Assembly: GCA_030743815.1 (NCBI GenBank)
Contig: JASLRT010000090.1
Span: 1 to 64,000, forward strand
DNA: 64,000 nucleotides
DNA from: Candidatus Neomarinimicrobiota bacterium
GTDB lineage: Bacteria; Fidelibacterota; Marinisomatia; Marinisomatales; S15-B10
Reading direction: 5' to 3'
Position 1 is the first letter of the stretch; every line of letters starts with the position of its first letter. The translations under genes and the position numbers were made by a program. This document shows positions 15,095 through 23,702 of the stretch, piece after piece. The notes beneath the pieces are model-generated. The model made no database searches, was not told where the DNA came from, and worked only from the letters and a program-made list of their open reading frames with translations.

Positions 15095-18000
15095 CTACCT
15101 GATCACCACAAACTTACCCGCCGTTTTCGTACCATCCTCCATCTCCACCACGTAGAGATACAAGCCGTATGCTACCATCTTATTGCTCTCGTTAAGCAAA
15201 TTCCAGTATTCCCACCCTTCTGATGCCGCGCGACGCTTAATCTTCTTGATCAGCTCACCTGTCATTGAATAGATATAAATATCGCACGATGGCGGGAGGT
15301 TGGTGAATGCCAGCTTCCTGTAGTTTACGTTCAGCTCCCATTCAGCCGTCACAATGTATGGATTGGGCACCACCTTAACAGCTTTGAGTTCGTCAGACGT
15401 AACGGCTTCACTTACCTCATACCCCTCGACGCTGAACTCAAAGATATCATCAGAGGTAAAAGGTTTCTGCGTCCTGATGTAAATCTCATCGCCGACTGAC
15501 GGCGGATTCGGTGGTATGTACTGATACTGAACGGTGGTATCGTTGCCGAAGATTACAGTATCCACCGGGATGGACGTGGTTTCCCACAAGAGCGAATAGA
15601 ACCATGTCGTCACGGATGTTCCGTCAACCACTTCGATGAATTTAAAAGTCTCCTCCCCCGACTCTTCAGAAATATCTACTGTCTCGTGCAGAATAGCGGA
15701 TGACTTCCCCGGATCGTTAGTAACGTTGTAGACGGAAAAACTGAATTCTGAAGATGAGGCGGAAGTGAACGCCATTACATAGTCCCACGGTTGTGGTATA
15801 TCACCATCAGTAAGGGTGCCAAACTGGATAGTACTCGTATCGTCTTCCACGTTGATCCATTCATTCTCCAGAAAAACGAGTGATTCATAGTCTTTTATGA
15901 TCAGACGGATACCGTCAAAAACGGGTCCTCCATCGCTACCGGTTGTACCACTACTCCGATCGACAAGGAGAGAATCATTTTCATCCCAGACTGAATAGAT
16001 AGTTGCAACTGTGTCAGACGTATCTTCGAAAGCAACCGTGTAAGTGTGGCTTGTGCCTGCCTGATTAGGATCTATCAGGACTGCCTCGATGGAACCTTTA
16101 CCCAGAAATGCCGGGTCAGGAGTAAGTTCAAACAAGACCGGTTCACTGTACCCCAGCGGTTTACGCCCGGGGACGACTTCTACCAAGTTGGACACTGCAT
16201 CGGGGTTATTGCCCTTGGCGTTTTCCAGGTAGTTGAGATCTGCCCAGTTGTCTGGATTGAGCGTCGAATCATTTTCAGCGCTGATACCGCGGTCGTATGC
16301 CGTCACAGTGTACCAGTATGTGACGCCGTTCTTTACATCATCATCCGTCCACGAATGAGCCAGTCCCGTGTTGGATCCCCTGTCGAGATAGGGGTAAATC
16401 GGATCAGCCCCGCTTATGGAGTTCACCAGGTCATACTGTGCCACGGGCTGGAAGCCCACCTCGTTGCCGAGACCGTCGGTGATCACCTCTCCCCATTTGT
16501 CATTGGAGGGATGAACCTCTGATCGGTATATCTTATAACCCTCATAATCATCATAACGGGAAAGGATATCCACGGATGATTCGGCAGCATCGTCCCAGTA
16601 CAGCGTCACCGTTTCGTCTCCAGGCACTGCTGTCACTGTCGGCGCTTTGGGCGGATCGGCTCCCAGATAGTTGAGGTTGTACATAAGCTGCGCGGCGCGT
16701 GCATTCAGTTTCAGGTCGTTCAGGTTATCCCCCATAAGGAGCGCAAAAGAGAATGTGGTGGAATCCCCCGGCGCAAGTGTGAACGGTCCCGAACTCATGA
16801 TGAAAACGCAATCGAGGTCAATCCACTGTTCCCGCGCAAAGATAGAATAGTCGTCGAAATGTGGGTTGAGTTTCCCTGTCTCATCGGGGTGGAACCAGGC
16901 GTCTTCGGCAATATGCAAGCCGGTCAACTCATAAACGGTGCCGTCGGACATGGTATCCGCCATGAACAGATCACCCTGGCTCACCTTGAAATCTCCCCAG
17001 TCGTTCTTAGAATTATCCCAGAGGGTCGCCTTACTACCGCCGCTCAGGAGTTTGTACTGCTCCCACTCTGCCCATTCACTCTTGATGACGCCAGGGCGAT
17101 TCTCCCAGCGGAACCAGTGCCAGTCGGTAATGCCGAGCTGATCACCGTTGATGATATCGACTTCGCCGTTCCCGTCAAGATCGATGTCTTCTGTAGCCAG
17201 TGGCGTTTCCAGCAGCTTGATGGATGTATAGGCGACAGGCCCCGCACCACCATACGGCTCCGATTCCTGATCGTAAATGAATGCCATATCATAGCGGTAT
17301 GTGGTATCGAGAGAAGCGTCGTACTCTTCCCTCAGGACCGCCATCCAGTCTTCGCGGTGATTGATGGTACCGCCCTCGTTGTATTCAGGTGCATCCACAT
17401 CGATGTAGAATCCAAGATAAACGCCTTTGAGGGTATCCTTGCCAGTGTAAACGATTTTCATGGGGAAAAAAATGAAATCTTCCGCAAAAGAACGGCCGTA
17501 ACCGATGGCTTGGATGTTCATCTGCACGCCGAGAGAATATCCCTGCCTTGAATCGCCATCGCCTTCAGCATATCTGAAACCACGATCGTCAAGATCGAAG
17601 TCGTTCATGGCGAAAAAGAGTTCCTTGTCGCCAGCGAACTCACCTGTTTTAACGAAGTCGTCTTCTGTACGAGCGATACCATCTTTACCGGGATCTATGG
17701 CCCACGAGCCAGGCCAGCCGCTTTCGGGCCACGTCTGCGGTATGCCGCTGGTCGCCATGACAGGAAATGGAGGCGGCGCACCCTTTGCCGATATTTCATC
17801 AATAAAGACTTCTCCGGAATGATAGGTACCCATATGGCTCGCTGCCGGCCCCCAGTCTTCACCGACATTTTGATCAGTAACGGAGGGGCCCATTGAAAGG
17901 GAGTCGCCGCTGGCGCCGTCGTAGAACTTTGGCGTCCACGGGCCTTCGGGCACACCAATCATCATGGAGAGGTCCGGAATGTATCCGTACCCTTTATACC

Positions 18001-18286
18001 ATCCGCCGGGAAGGGCGAGATAAATCTCGCTGTTCCATCCCCAAATCGATGCTAAGCTTCCACTGTTATCGATACCGTGCTGAAGTTTTCCCGCATCGAT
18101 GAGCCCCACGGCATAGTCCGTCGACTTGGCCGCCTTCTGCAGACGGCGGACCCGTTGCTCCATCTTGAGCTTGCGGTTGTCCTTAGCCTCAGCGTTGCTG
18201 AATAAAAAGAAGAGCAGTACGGCGGAAATTAGCGTAATTACAGTTCGTGTAATACCAGTCTCAGTATGTCTGTGAATCATAACCAT
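15095..18286 (-). CDS. Large secreted surface protein with FnIII and T9SS-type C-terminal domain
   Basis: A 1063-aa protein with a signal peptide (about 12-34, ending SNAEA). It has a long N-terminal region of unknown fold with many Trp/Tyr/Asp residues, including Asp-rich loops (LDLDDRGFRY, DIDLDGNGEVDIINGD) that look calcium-binding. An FnIII-like module lies around 550-690 (PKAPTVTAVPGDETVTLYWDD). From about 974 to the end (VKVVPNPYIV, then IYIYSMTGELIKKI, NMV-type turn and KFVVIR) it resembles the type IX sorting domain. This layout is common in large extracellular proteins of FCB bacteria. It follows the TonB-dependent receptor by 36 bases and is followed one base later by a lipoprotein gene. 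The biological substrate cannot be told from sequence. Confidence 0.8.
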   Translation of the reverse strand: MVMIHRHTETGITRTVITLISAVLLFFLFSNAEAKDNRKLKMEQRVRRLQKAAKSTDYAVGLIDAGKLQHGIDNSGSLASIWGWNSEIYLALPGGWYKGYGYIPDLSMMIGVPEGPWTPKFYDGASGDSLSMGPSVTDQNVGEDWGPAASHMGTYHSGEVFIDEISAKGAPPPFPVMATSGIPQTWPESGWPGSWAIDPGKDGIARTEDDFVKTGEFAGDKELFFAMNDFDLDDRGFRYAEGDGDSRQGYSLGVQMNIQAIGYGRSFAEDFIFFPMKIVYTGKDTLKGVYLGFYIDVDAPEYNEGGTINHREDWMAVLREEYDASLDTTYRYDMAFIYDQESEPYGGAGPVAYTSIKLLETPLATEDIDLDGNGEVDIINGDQLGITDWHWFRWENRPGVIKSEWAEWEQYKLLSGGSKATLWDNSKNDWGDFKVSQGDLFMADTMSDGTVYELTGLHIAEDAWFHPDETGKLNPHFDDYSIFAREQWIDLDCVFIMSSGPFTLAPGDSTTFSFALLMGDNLNDLKLNARAAQLMYNLNYLGADPPKAPTVTAVPGDETVTLYWDDAAESSVDILSRYDDYEGYKIYRSEVHPSNDKWGEVITDGLGNEVGFQPVAQYDLVNSISGADPIYPYLDRGSNTGLAHSWTDDDVKNGVTYWYTVTAYDRGISAENDSTLNPDNWADLNYLENAKGNNPDAVSNLVEVVPGRKPLGYSEPVLFELTPDPAFLGKGSIEAVLIDPNQAGTSHTYTVAFEDTSDTVATIYSVWDENDSLLVDRSSGTTGSDGGPVFDGIRLIIKDYESLVFLENEWINVEDDTSTIQFGTLTDGDIPQPWDYVMAFTSASSSEFSFSVYNVTNDPGKSSAILHETVDISEESGEETFKFIEVVDGTSVTTWFYSLLWETTSIPVDTVIFGNDTTVQYQYIPPNPPSVGDEIYIRTQKPFTSDDIFEFSVEGYEVSEAVTSDELKAVKVVPNPYIVTAEWELNVNYRKLAFTNLPPSCDIYIYSMTGELIKKIKRRAASEGWEYWNLLNESNKMVAYGLYLYVVEMEDGTKTAGKFVVIR

Positions 18287-18322
18287 CGCTGATATAAGTG
18301 GTCGATCGGAAGCTCTCTGTTC

Positions 18323-21226
18323 TCAGAAGCTTACCCTGATCCCAAGATCGATTTCCCGTCGCAAATTAAAGTAGTCGGGACGGTCAAAGTATGTACTATA
18401 CCCCGAAGCACCGGGACCTGGATCATTCGGACTGCCTGTCTGATCATAGACGGTCAACGGATTCTTGCGATCGAAAAGATTGGTTATCCTTGTAAACAGT
18501 TCGAATCGTCCGCCAAGGATTTCAAAGCCGCGAAACATATTCATATCTACCGATTTACGTGACGGCATCCTGGCGGACATAGGTTCGCCCGCTCGTGCAC
18601 TACCGGTGACAGGGGTGTAGGGATAACCGGTCAAATAGGTCAGAACGAAGCTGATCCGCCATAGGCTCAACGGCTTGATGCCAAAGAGAGTGGGACCGAA
18701 TCCGGATGGTGAGCGGAAAGAGATCCAAGCGTCCAGCGAGTGCGTCTGATCATACGGCTGCAAGATTTCGCGCTTAGGCTCTGTCTCCGCCGTTTCACTG
18801 TTCCAGTAGCCGCTCCAGGAATAGTAGCGGTTGGCCGTCGCCCGCGAAAAGGTGTAATTGACCTGCGCTTCAAACAGATGTCCGAATCGCTTATCTATGG
18901 TGATATCAATACCTCGTGCCGTTCCGTGATCGTAATTATCGAACAGATAATAGCTGTAAAGACCGAGAGAATCGGGATCGAAACCTATGATATTAATGGT
19001 GCCTGACTGACCTTCCAGCGATTTCGTCCAAACCTCTGTCTCTACCGCCCACAAGGGACCTACCTGCTGCCGGATGCCAAATTCGTACTGCGTCGTCTGC
19101 TGCGCCTGAAGATAGGGATTGCCGATGAGAGGACGACCTGTAGTGAGATCGCGCGTGGCAGTTCCAACGTAAAGATTTCTATATTCCGGTATCTGAAAAA
19201 AATGTCCGTAATTGAAGTGAAAGGTTGTCCTATCCGTAATCCGGTATCCGAATCCCAGGCGGGGACTGAACTGCCACTTGTCTTTACCGCGCTGAAGAGC
19301 CGTTGTGGGATCCTTGGGATCGCTCCACAGTTCTCCCCGCGAATCGGAGAAGTCCGCCCGCCAGCCCAGATTGAGTATCACGCGGTCCAAGTCCAATTTG
19401 TCCTGAATGTAAAATGCCGCTTCCTCGGGATATTCGTGGTAGTTATCGGCGTAAGGACTCTCCAGATAGGGAAGCTGAATCTCCCTGAAATAGATGTCCA
19501 ACTTCTGAATCTCAAGACCGCTCTTCATTTCATGTCGTTTGCCAAATTGCCCTGTGAGAGCGATTTTTGCACTTTTGGATTCATAATAGTCCCGATGCCA
19601 GTAGCGCATGAGACCACCTTTGTAAAGGTAAACGCCTCGGGAAGAATCAAATCCTACCGTTGAGAGTGGATAGTAGAATGAGCCCAGCGAGCTGGGCGTC
19701 GGATGATCGGGATCTTCCGGTTCATAGTGCCACAGTTCATCAGGATCGTCAGGAGCACCCAAATCATCATGGTCGTAATCGCTCGTGTTGAGACCGGGAC
19801 CAAACTCATCGTCGTGAAGGCCGGGGGTGTGGTATCTTCGGTCTTTACGTAAACGACTTAGGTTGACTGTATAATAAACTCTTGTATTGATCTGGTGATG
19901 GAAAGTCAGTCCCTGTTGCAACGACTCGTCTTTCGTGATGTGACGTACGTTCATGGCGTAGCGCCAGCTGTGGGCATAGTTGCGGAATTGTCTGTAAGTG
20001 TCCCTATGGAGGAAATTGAACTTTATAACCGGAGAAAGGTAGTAGGTCAGTTTCAGGTTCCAATCCCAATTGTCCCGAAAACCGAAAGCTTTCCAACCGG
20101 TGAACGAATCGAAGGGATGGGCACGCCTCTCCTGGCCGTAGATATCGGTATAGGTGGTGTCTCCCACTCGGCTGCCGAAGTAGGTATCTGTCGGATCAGT
20201 TATGAGAGTCGAATCGTAGGTGATATCATCAAATTCATACACCCTATCTTTGTGATCGCTCTTTTCTCCCGAGAGGAAGAAACTGAGTCCTTTGATCAGA
20301 GGCACAGGCCCGGAAAAGGATGCCAGAAGATCGGAGTAGTCACGAAGGGCGTCAGGAGTAGAAAGGGGTGCGAGACCGCCGGATCCGTCAAGATCACTCC
20401 AATTGCTGGTACTGGCTTCAAAGCTGGCGTGGTACGAATCAGTCCCCTCCTTGGTAACGATGTTCACCACGGCCGATTGGGCGTTGCCGTATTCAGCATT
20501 AAAGCCGCCGATTTCAACCTTCATCTCCTCGATAGCGGCGCGATTGATGACCGTTCCCATGCCGGCGTAGATGGCGTCTTCCACATACATGCCGTCCACC
20601 ATGTAGGAGATTTCGCCGTTTCTTCCGCCGCGTACATGCGTCTGATCAATTCCCCGATCCTGAAAACCTGCGATCTGATTGAATCTACCCTGAACTTGAA
20701 CCACACCCGTCTGCATCCTTAGAATGTCTTGTGAGGATTTCACCGGCAGAGACATGATGGTTTCTGAATCGAAAGAGAGCGATTTGTTGGTGACTTCCGC
20801 TTCAATGAGCGGACGTTTCGCCGTTACCACCACTGTTTCGAGCTCAAGGGTCACGAGGTCGAGCTCAACGTCCACTTCAGATGTCACATCAATCCGGACG
20901 CGTAGGTTCTTCACAACCACAGTATTGTAGCCGATCATAGAAAATACAACTGTATACCGGCCGGGCGGCACATTGGTGATGAAGAAGAATCCTTCTTTGT
21001 CGCTTGCAGCTCCACGGGAAGTACCTTCAATAATTACATTAACTCCGATGAGAGGATCGCCAGTCTCCTTATCCTTAACTGTTCCACGTATTTTCCCCGT
21101 AGTACCGGCTTGTAAGACTGCCCCGTTAAAGGCAAGTACGATTAGAAAAGCGAGTATAAATGAGCGAATCAGATAATGACCAACACGACGCTGACCATTC
21201 ATCATATTATTGATGCAGGAGTGCAT
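18323..21226 (-). CDS. TonB-dependent receptor with carboxypeptidase-like N-terminal domain
   Basis: A 967-aa outer-membrane receptor for TonB-energised uptake. The signal peptide ends near residue 40. A CarboxypepD-reg-like domain follows (about 43-125: GKIRGTVKDKETGDPLIGVNV, then PGRYTVVFSMIGY). Next is a plug (about 140-245) with ETVVVTAKRP at its start, LPVKSSQDILRMQTGVV, HVRGGRNGEISYMVDG and NAEYGNAQSAVVNIVTK, then a 22-strand barrel ending DLGIRVSF. The start at 21226 is chosen because GAGAGGAG lies seven bases upstream. Other ATGs upstream lack this. It leads an operon of surface genes from a strong promoter at 21281-21309. The imported ligand is unknown. Adjacent cargo-type genes suggest peptide or polymer scavenging, or a role in surface assembly. 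Confidence 0.9.
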   Translation of the reverse strand: MHSCINNMMNGQRRVGHYLIRSFILAFLIVLAFNGAVLQAGTTGKIRGTVKDKETGDPLIGVNVIIEGTSRGAASDKEGFFFITNVPPGRYTVVFSMIGYNTVVVKNLRVRIDVTSEVDVELDLVTLELETVVVTAKRPLIEAEVTNKSLSFDSETIMSLPVKSSQDILRMQTGVVQVQGRFNQIAGFQDRGIDQTHVRGGRNGEISYMVDGMYVEDAIYAGMGTVINRAAIEEMKVEIGGFNAEYGNAQSAVVNIVTKEGTDSYHASFEASTSNWSDLDGSGGLAPLSTPDALRDYSDLLASFSGPVPLIKGLSFFLSGEKSDHKDRVYEFDDITYDSTLITDPTDTYFGSRVGDTTYTDIYGQERRAHPFDSFTGWKAFGFRDNWDWNLKLTYYLSPVIKFNFLHRDTYRQFRNYAHSWRYAMNVRHITKDESLQQGLTFHHQINTRVYYTVNLSRLRKDRRYHTPGLHDDEFGPGLNTSDYDHDDLGAPDDPDELWHYEPEDPDHPTPSSLGSFYYPLSTVGFDSSRGVYLYKGGLMRYWHRDYYESKSAKIALTGQFGKRHEMKSGLEIQKLDIYFREIQLPYLESPYADNYHEYPEEAAFYIQDKLDLDRVILNLGWRADFSDSRGELWSDPKDPTTALQRGKDKWQFSPRLGFGYRITDRTTFHFNYGHFFQIPEYRNLYVGTATRDLTTGRPLIGNPYLQAQQTTQYEFGIRQQVGPLWAVETEVWTKSLEGQSGTINIIGFDPDSLGLYSYYLFDNYDHGTARGIDITIDKRFGHLFEAQVNYTFSRATANRYYSWSGYWNSETAETEPKREILQPYDQTHSLDAWISFRSPSGFGPTLFGIKPLSLWRISFVLTYLTGYPYTPVTGSARAGEPMSARMPSRKSVDMNMFRGFEILGGRFELFTRITNLFDRKNPLTVYDQTGSPNDPGPGASGYSTYFDRPDYFNLRREIDLGIRVSF

Positions 21227-21280
21227 AGATTTTCTCCTCTCTACCATTGCTTCGAAAAGCATGAGATCTATAACATTAAG

Positions 21281-21309
21281 AATATATTACATTGTAGAAT
21301 GATTTTCAA
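21281..21309 (-). promoter_or_regulatory. Strong sigma-70-type promoter of the TonB-receptor operon
   Basis: On the minus strand TTGAAA (21309-21304), a 17-base spacer and TATATT (21286-21281) match the consensus at five of six positions in each box. Transcription would begin near 21274, giving a leader of about 48 bases that contains the GAGAGGAG ribosome binding site. The spacer also contains an ACATTG/CAATGT inverted repeat (21289-21294, 21307-21312) that could be an operator. Confidence 0.6.
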
Positions 21310-21381
21310 TGTCATTATCGTGTCGCCACCCAATAGTGAATGTGTACTCAGCAGGTATATGTCATAGGGTATTGCGAGTCT

Positions 21382-23502
21382 CTATTTGAGGAGAATGAGC
21401 TTCATCGTCTGGTGTAGATTTCCTGCAATGAGTTGAGCGAAGTAAAGTCCACTCGGGAATCCCGACGCATCCCACGCTACTTCATGTCTACCAGTTATCA
21501 CTCCACCACTCACCAGTACTGCCACTTCCCGGCCGCTTAAATCGTAGATCGCGATGCGCAACTCAGATGCTTCAGGAACGTCGAAGCCGATGGCAGTCGT
21601 TGCATTGAACGGATTAGGGTAGTTCTGGTACAGAGAATAGTACTGCGGCAAGGTTGGTTCCGTGTCGACACTTACGGTCAGTTCGCCGAAGAGCATATCC
21701 TTGAATTCCCAGTCGCGATGAAGCTGCCACTGGTCATCAAAATGAGGGCTCCTGACGCCCATCCAACTGATAAAGCCGCTCTGGCCCGGAGGCACAATAT
21801 TTTCGTCGATCCAGCCGTCACCAGTGAGTTCAAATACCTGTTGATAAGAACCGTGGCTGTTGAGATTCTGCGGCACCGCTTTTACATCATCATAAGCGAT
21901 CGATGAGATGGGATCAACATATTCATACATTAACCTGACACGATGATCACCAACCCAGGGGACGTTGTCGCCATTGTCCCACCAACTCACCGGTTTGTTG
22001 TTCCAGTTGACAAAGTATTCCTGATCTGTGCTATCAGCTTGCGGCAGATCTTCGAACGGAATAAAGCCACCCCACTCCTCCGAACCGTCGCCCTTGTGCG
22101 GCAGACGCGGATCGACACCATCACTCCTGTCCTGGAACTTACCCGCATGCCAGTACTTCACGTTCTGATCCTGATCGGCATAGTGGAGGTTGAAATTCAT
22201 AACGAAGTGATCTCTCACCAGATTCTCAAACTGTTCAAGGGTCGTCGCCTTATAGCTGTTATAGAAAAATTTCATCATCGTTACCTCTTCTTTCCAGAAT
22301 GCCATTTTTTCAGCGAAAACCTGTTGTTTCTCAAGGTCTTCAGCGATGATGGGGCCGTGTACCGTCCTGTAGTGCGTAAATATTTCGCTGGCTCCCAGTC
22401 TGACATGGATTGTATCGGTGATGACCTCAAAATCGTGCCACTCGCCATTGTAGTAGTACTGACTAAAGGAGGCGTCTTTAGTAGAATCGATATAGATATC
22501 TGTATTATCGGAGACCCCGCTGGTCATGCTCCACGCATGATGATCCGTATGTCCGATAATAACACCAGGGATGCCCGCCACGGACATACCGCCGACGTGA
22601 AACTGGGGACAATCCAATTCTACTTCATTGGCAATCTGAACTTCATTATACCGTGGTTCTCCCATTTGTGGACAGCCGAGCAAAATCACATTCCCACTGC
22701 TGGATCTTTCCGGCGTTACTAGAACCGCAAAGCTACCGAACTTCGTGGGCAGATTATATTGATCCGCAATGACCTTTATCCCGGTTTGACGGCGCTCCAG
22801 TTTGTCCACAACTTCCGGTCTGACGGTCATTCCTGAATAATGCCATTCTCGCTGTGCCGCCGCGCCGCCATCCTGGATTGTGGTGGGAGCTTCAGGATCG
22901 TTGATGGGACGGTTATCATCGAACCAGTCTTGACCCTGATTCTGAAGTTCCACCAGGCGGCTGAGTTCGCTCCCGCCGAACTGTCCGAAATTGCGCCCCA
23001 GGTATTGACTGACAGCAAGGCTGTTAGAGGTCGTCCACGGTTCCATCTTTATATTAAGAAGGACGATCTCCTGCGGTTTGTATTTATTCGGATTGAGCGC
23101 CATGGTATCAAGAAATGTATTAACTCCCATAGCGTAGGCAGAGACGAAACTCTGAATCTGAAGCGGAAGATCGTCATACTGTTGCCGCCTCTCCTCTTCC
23201 GTATAGCCTACCGTTCTCGCTAACTTATCCCAGCCGAGAAGATCACCGCCGAGGACTTCCGCCATCCGCCCTTCCGCCGCGCGGCGATGGAACTCCATTT
23301 GGTTGAGACGGTCTTCCGCCACTGCAAATCCCTGACCAAAAAAGACGCCCACTTCATTTTCCCCTATAATGTGCGGGACACCGTACTCATCACGCAGGAT
23401 AGATACTGTTGAGCCGTCGGGGGCGGTTAGGGTACGATCGGCAGCCAGCGAAGCTGTAATCAATGCCGCTGTGAGGACAACAACCGTAATAAGTCTATTC
23501 AT
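21382..23502 (-). CDS. Secreted penicillin-acylase-family Ntn hydrolase with T9SS sorting domain
   Basis: A 706-aa secreted protein. After a signal peptide (about 1-21) it follows the penicillin amidase (S45) family: ILRDEYGVPHIIGENEVGVFFGQGFAVAEDRL, WDKLARTVG, and a candidate autocatalytic serine in TKFGSFAV (Ser257), with VGGMSVAGIPGVIIGHTDHHAWSMTSG matching the family's beta-chain core. A PGQSG...SPHFDDQW block near 585-605 matches the usual end of the domain. About 330 residues lie between Ser257 and that block, fewer than the family's usual 500 or so, so an inner segment seems missing. Residues about 624-706 (YQNYPNPFNATTAI, IYDLSGREV, GLYFAQL) are a classic type IX sorting domain. Likely acts at the cell surface on amides or acyl-homoserine-lactone-like substrates. 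This is inference. Confidence 0.88.
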   Translation of the reverse strand: MNRLITVVVLTAALITASLAADRTLTAPDGSTVSILRDEYGVPHIIGENEVGVFFGQGFAVAEDRLNQMEFHRRAAEGRMAEVLGGDLLGWDKLARTVGYTEEERRQQYDDLPLQIQSFVSAYAMGVNTFLDTMALNPNKYKPQEIVLLNIKMEPWTTSNSLAVSQYLGRNFGQFGGSELSRLVELQNQGQDWFDDNRPINDPEAPTTIQDGGAAAQREWHYSGMTVRPEVVDKLERRQTGIKVIADQYNLPTKFGSFAVLVTPERSSSGNVILLGCPQMGEPRYNEVQIANEVELDCPQFHVGGMSVAGIPGVIIGHTDHHAWSMTSGVSDNTDIYIDSTKDASFSQYYYNGEWHDFEVITDTIHVRLGASEIFTHYRTVHGPIIAEDLEKQQVFAEKMAFWKEEVTMMKFFYNSYKATTLEQFENLVRDHFVMNFNLHYADQDQNVKYWHAGKFQDRSDGVDPRLPHKGDGSEEWGGFIPFEDLPQADSTDQEYFVNWNNKPVSWWDNGDNVPWVGDHRVRLMYEYVDPISSIAYDDVKAVPQNLNSHGSYQQVFELTGDGWIDENIVPPGQSGFISWMGVRSPHFDDQWQLHRDWEFKDMLFGELTVSVDTEPTLPQYYSLYQNYPNPFNATTAIGFDVPEASELRIAIYDLSGREVAVLVSGGVITGRHEVAWDASGFPSGLYFAQLIAGNLHQTMKLILLK

Positions 23503-23627
23503 AAACGTTCAAAAATAGAGTCTATCAGCAACAATACCAACAGTCCTGTTAAATGTTCGCCCCTCTTGTCTAATCCCTGGTGGCTAAATATGACGGGATC
23601 TATCTCCGTTTTTATGCAAAAACCTAC

Positions 23628-23656
23628 TTGATAAATACTATTTTGGTGTTTACCTT
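23628..23656 (+). promoter_or_regulatory. Candidate promoter of the signalling operon
   Basis: TTGATA (23628-23633), a 17-base spacer and TACCTT (23651-23656) lie about 50 bases before the TPR lipoprotein start, in the divergent spacer shared with the penicillin-acylase-family gene. A GAGGAA ribosome binding site follows in the leader. The -10 box is only moderate. Confidence 0.35.
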
Positions 23657-23702
23657 ATTATTTACGTATTGCTTTTGAATACATAACGCTGAGGAATTAT
23701 AT

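Noticed and set aside
16859-17551. Plus-strand reading frame of 230 codons opposite the large surface protein
   Set aside because: It is antisense to a gene with clear signal peptide and FnIII motifs, and its composition is that of a shadow frame.
19895-20722. Long plus-strand reading frame opposite the TonB-dependent receptor (275 codons)
   Set aside because: It is fully antisense to a well-supported receptor gene, has no ribosome binding site and no recognisable domain.
21943-22722. Plus-strand reading frame of 259 codons inside the penicillin-acylase-family gene
   Set aside because: It is a shadow of the coding strand, whose product shows clear family motifs.
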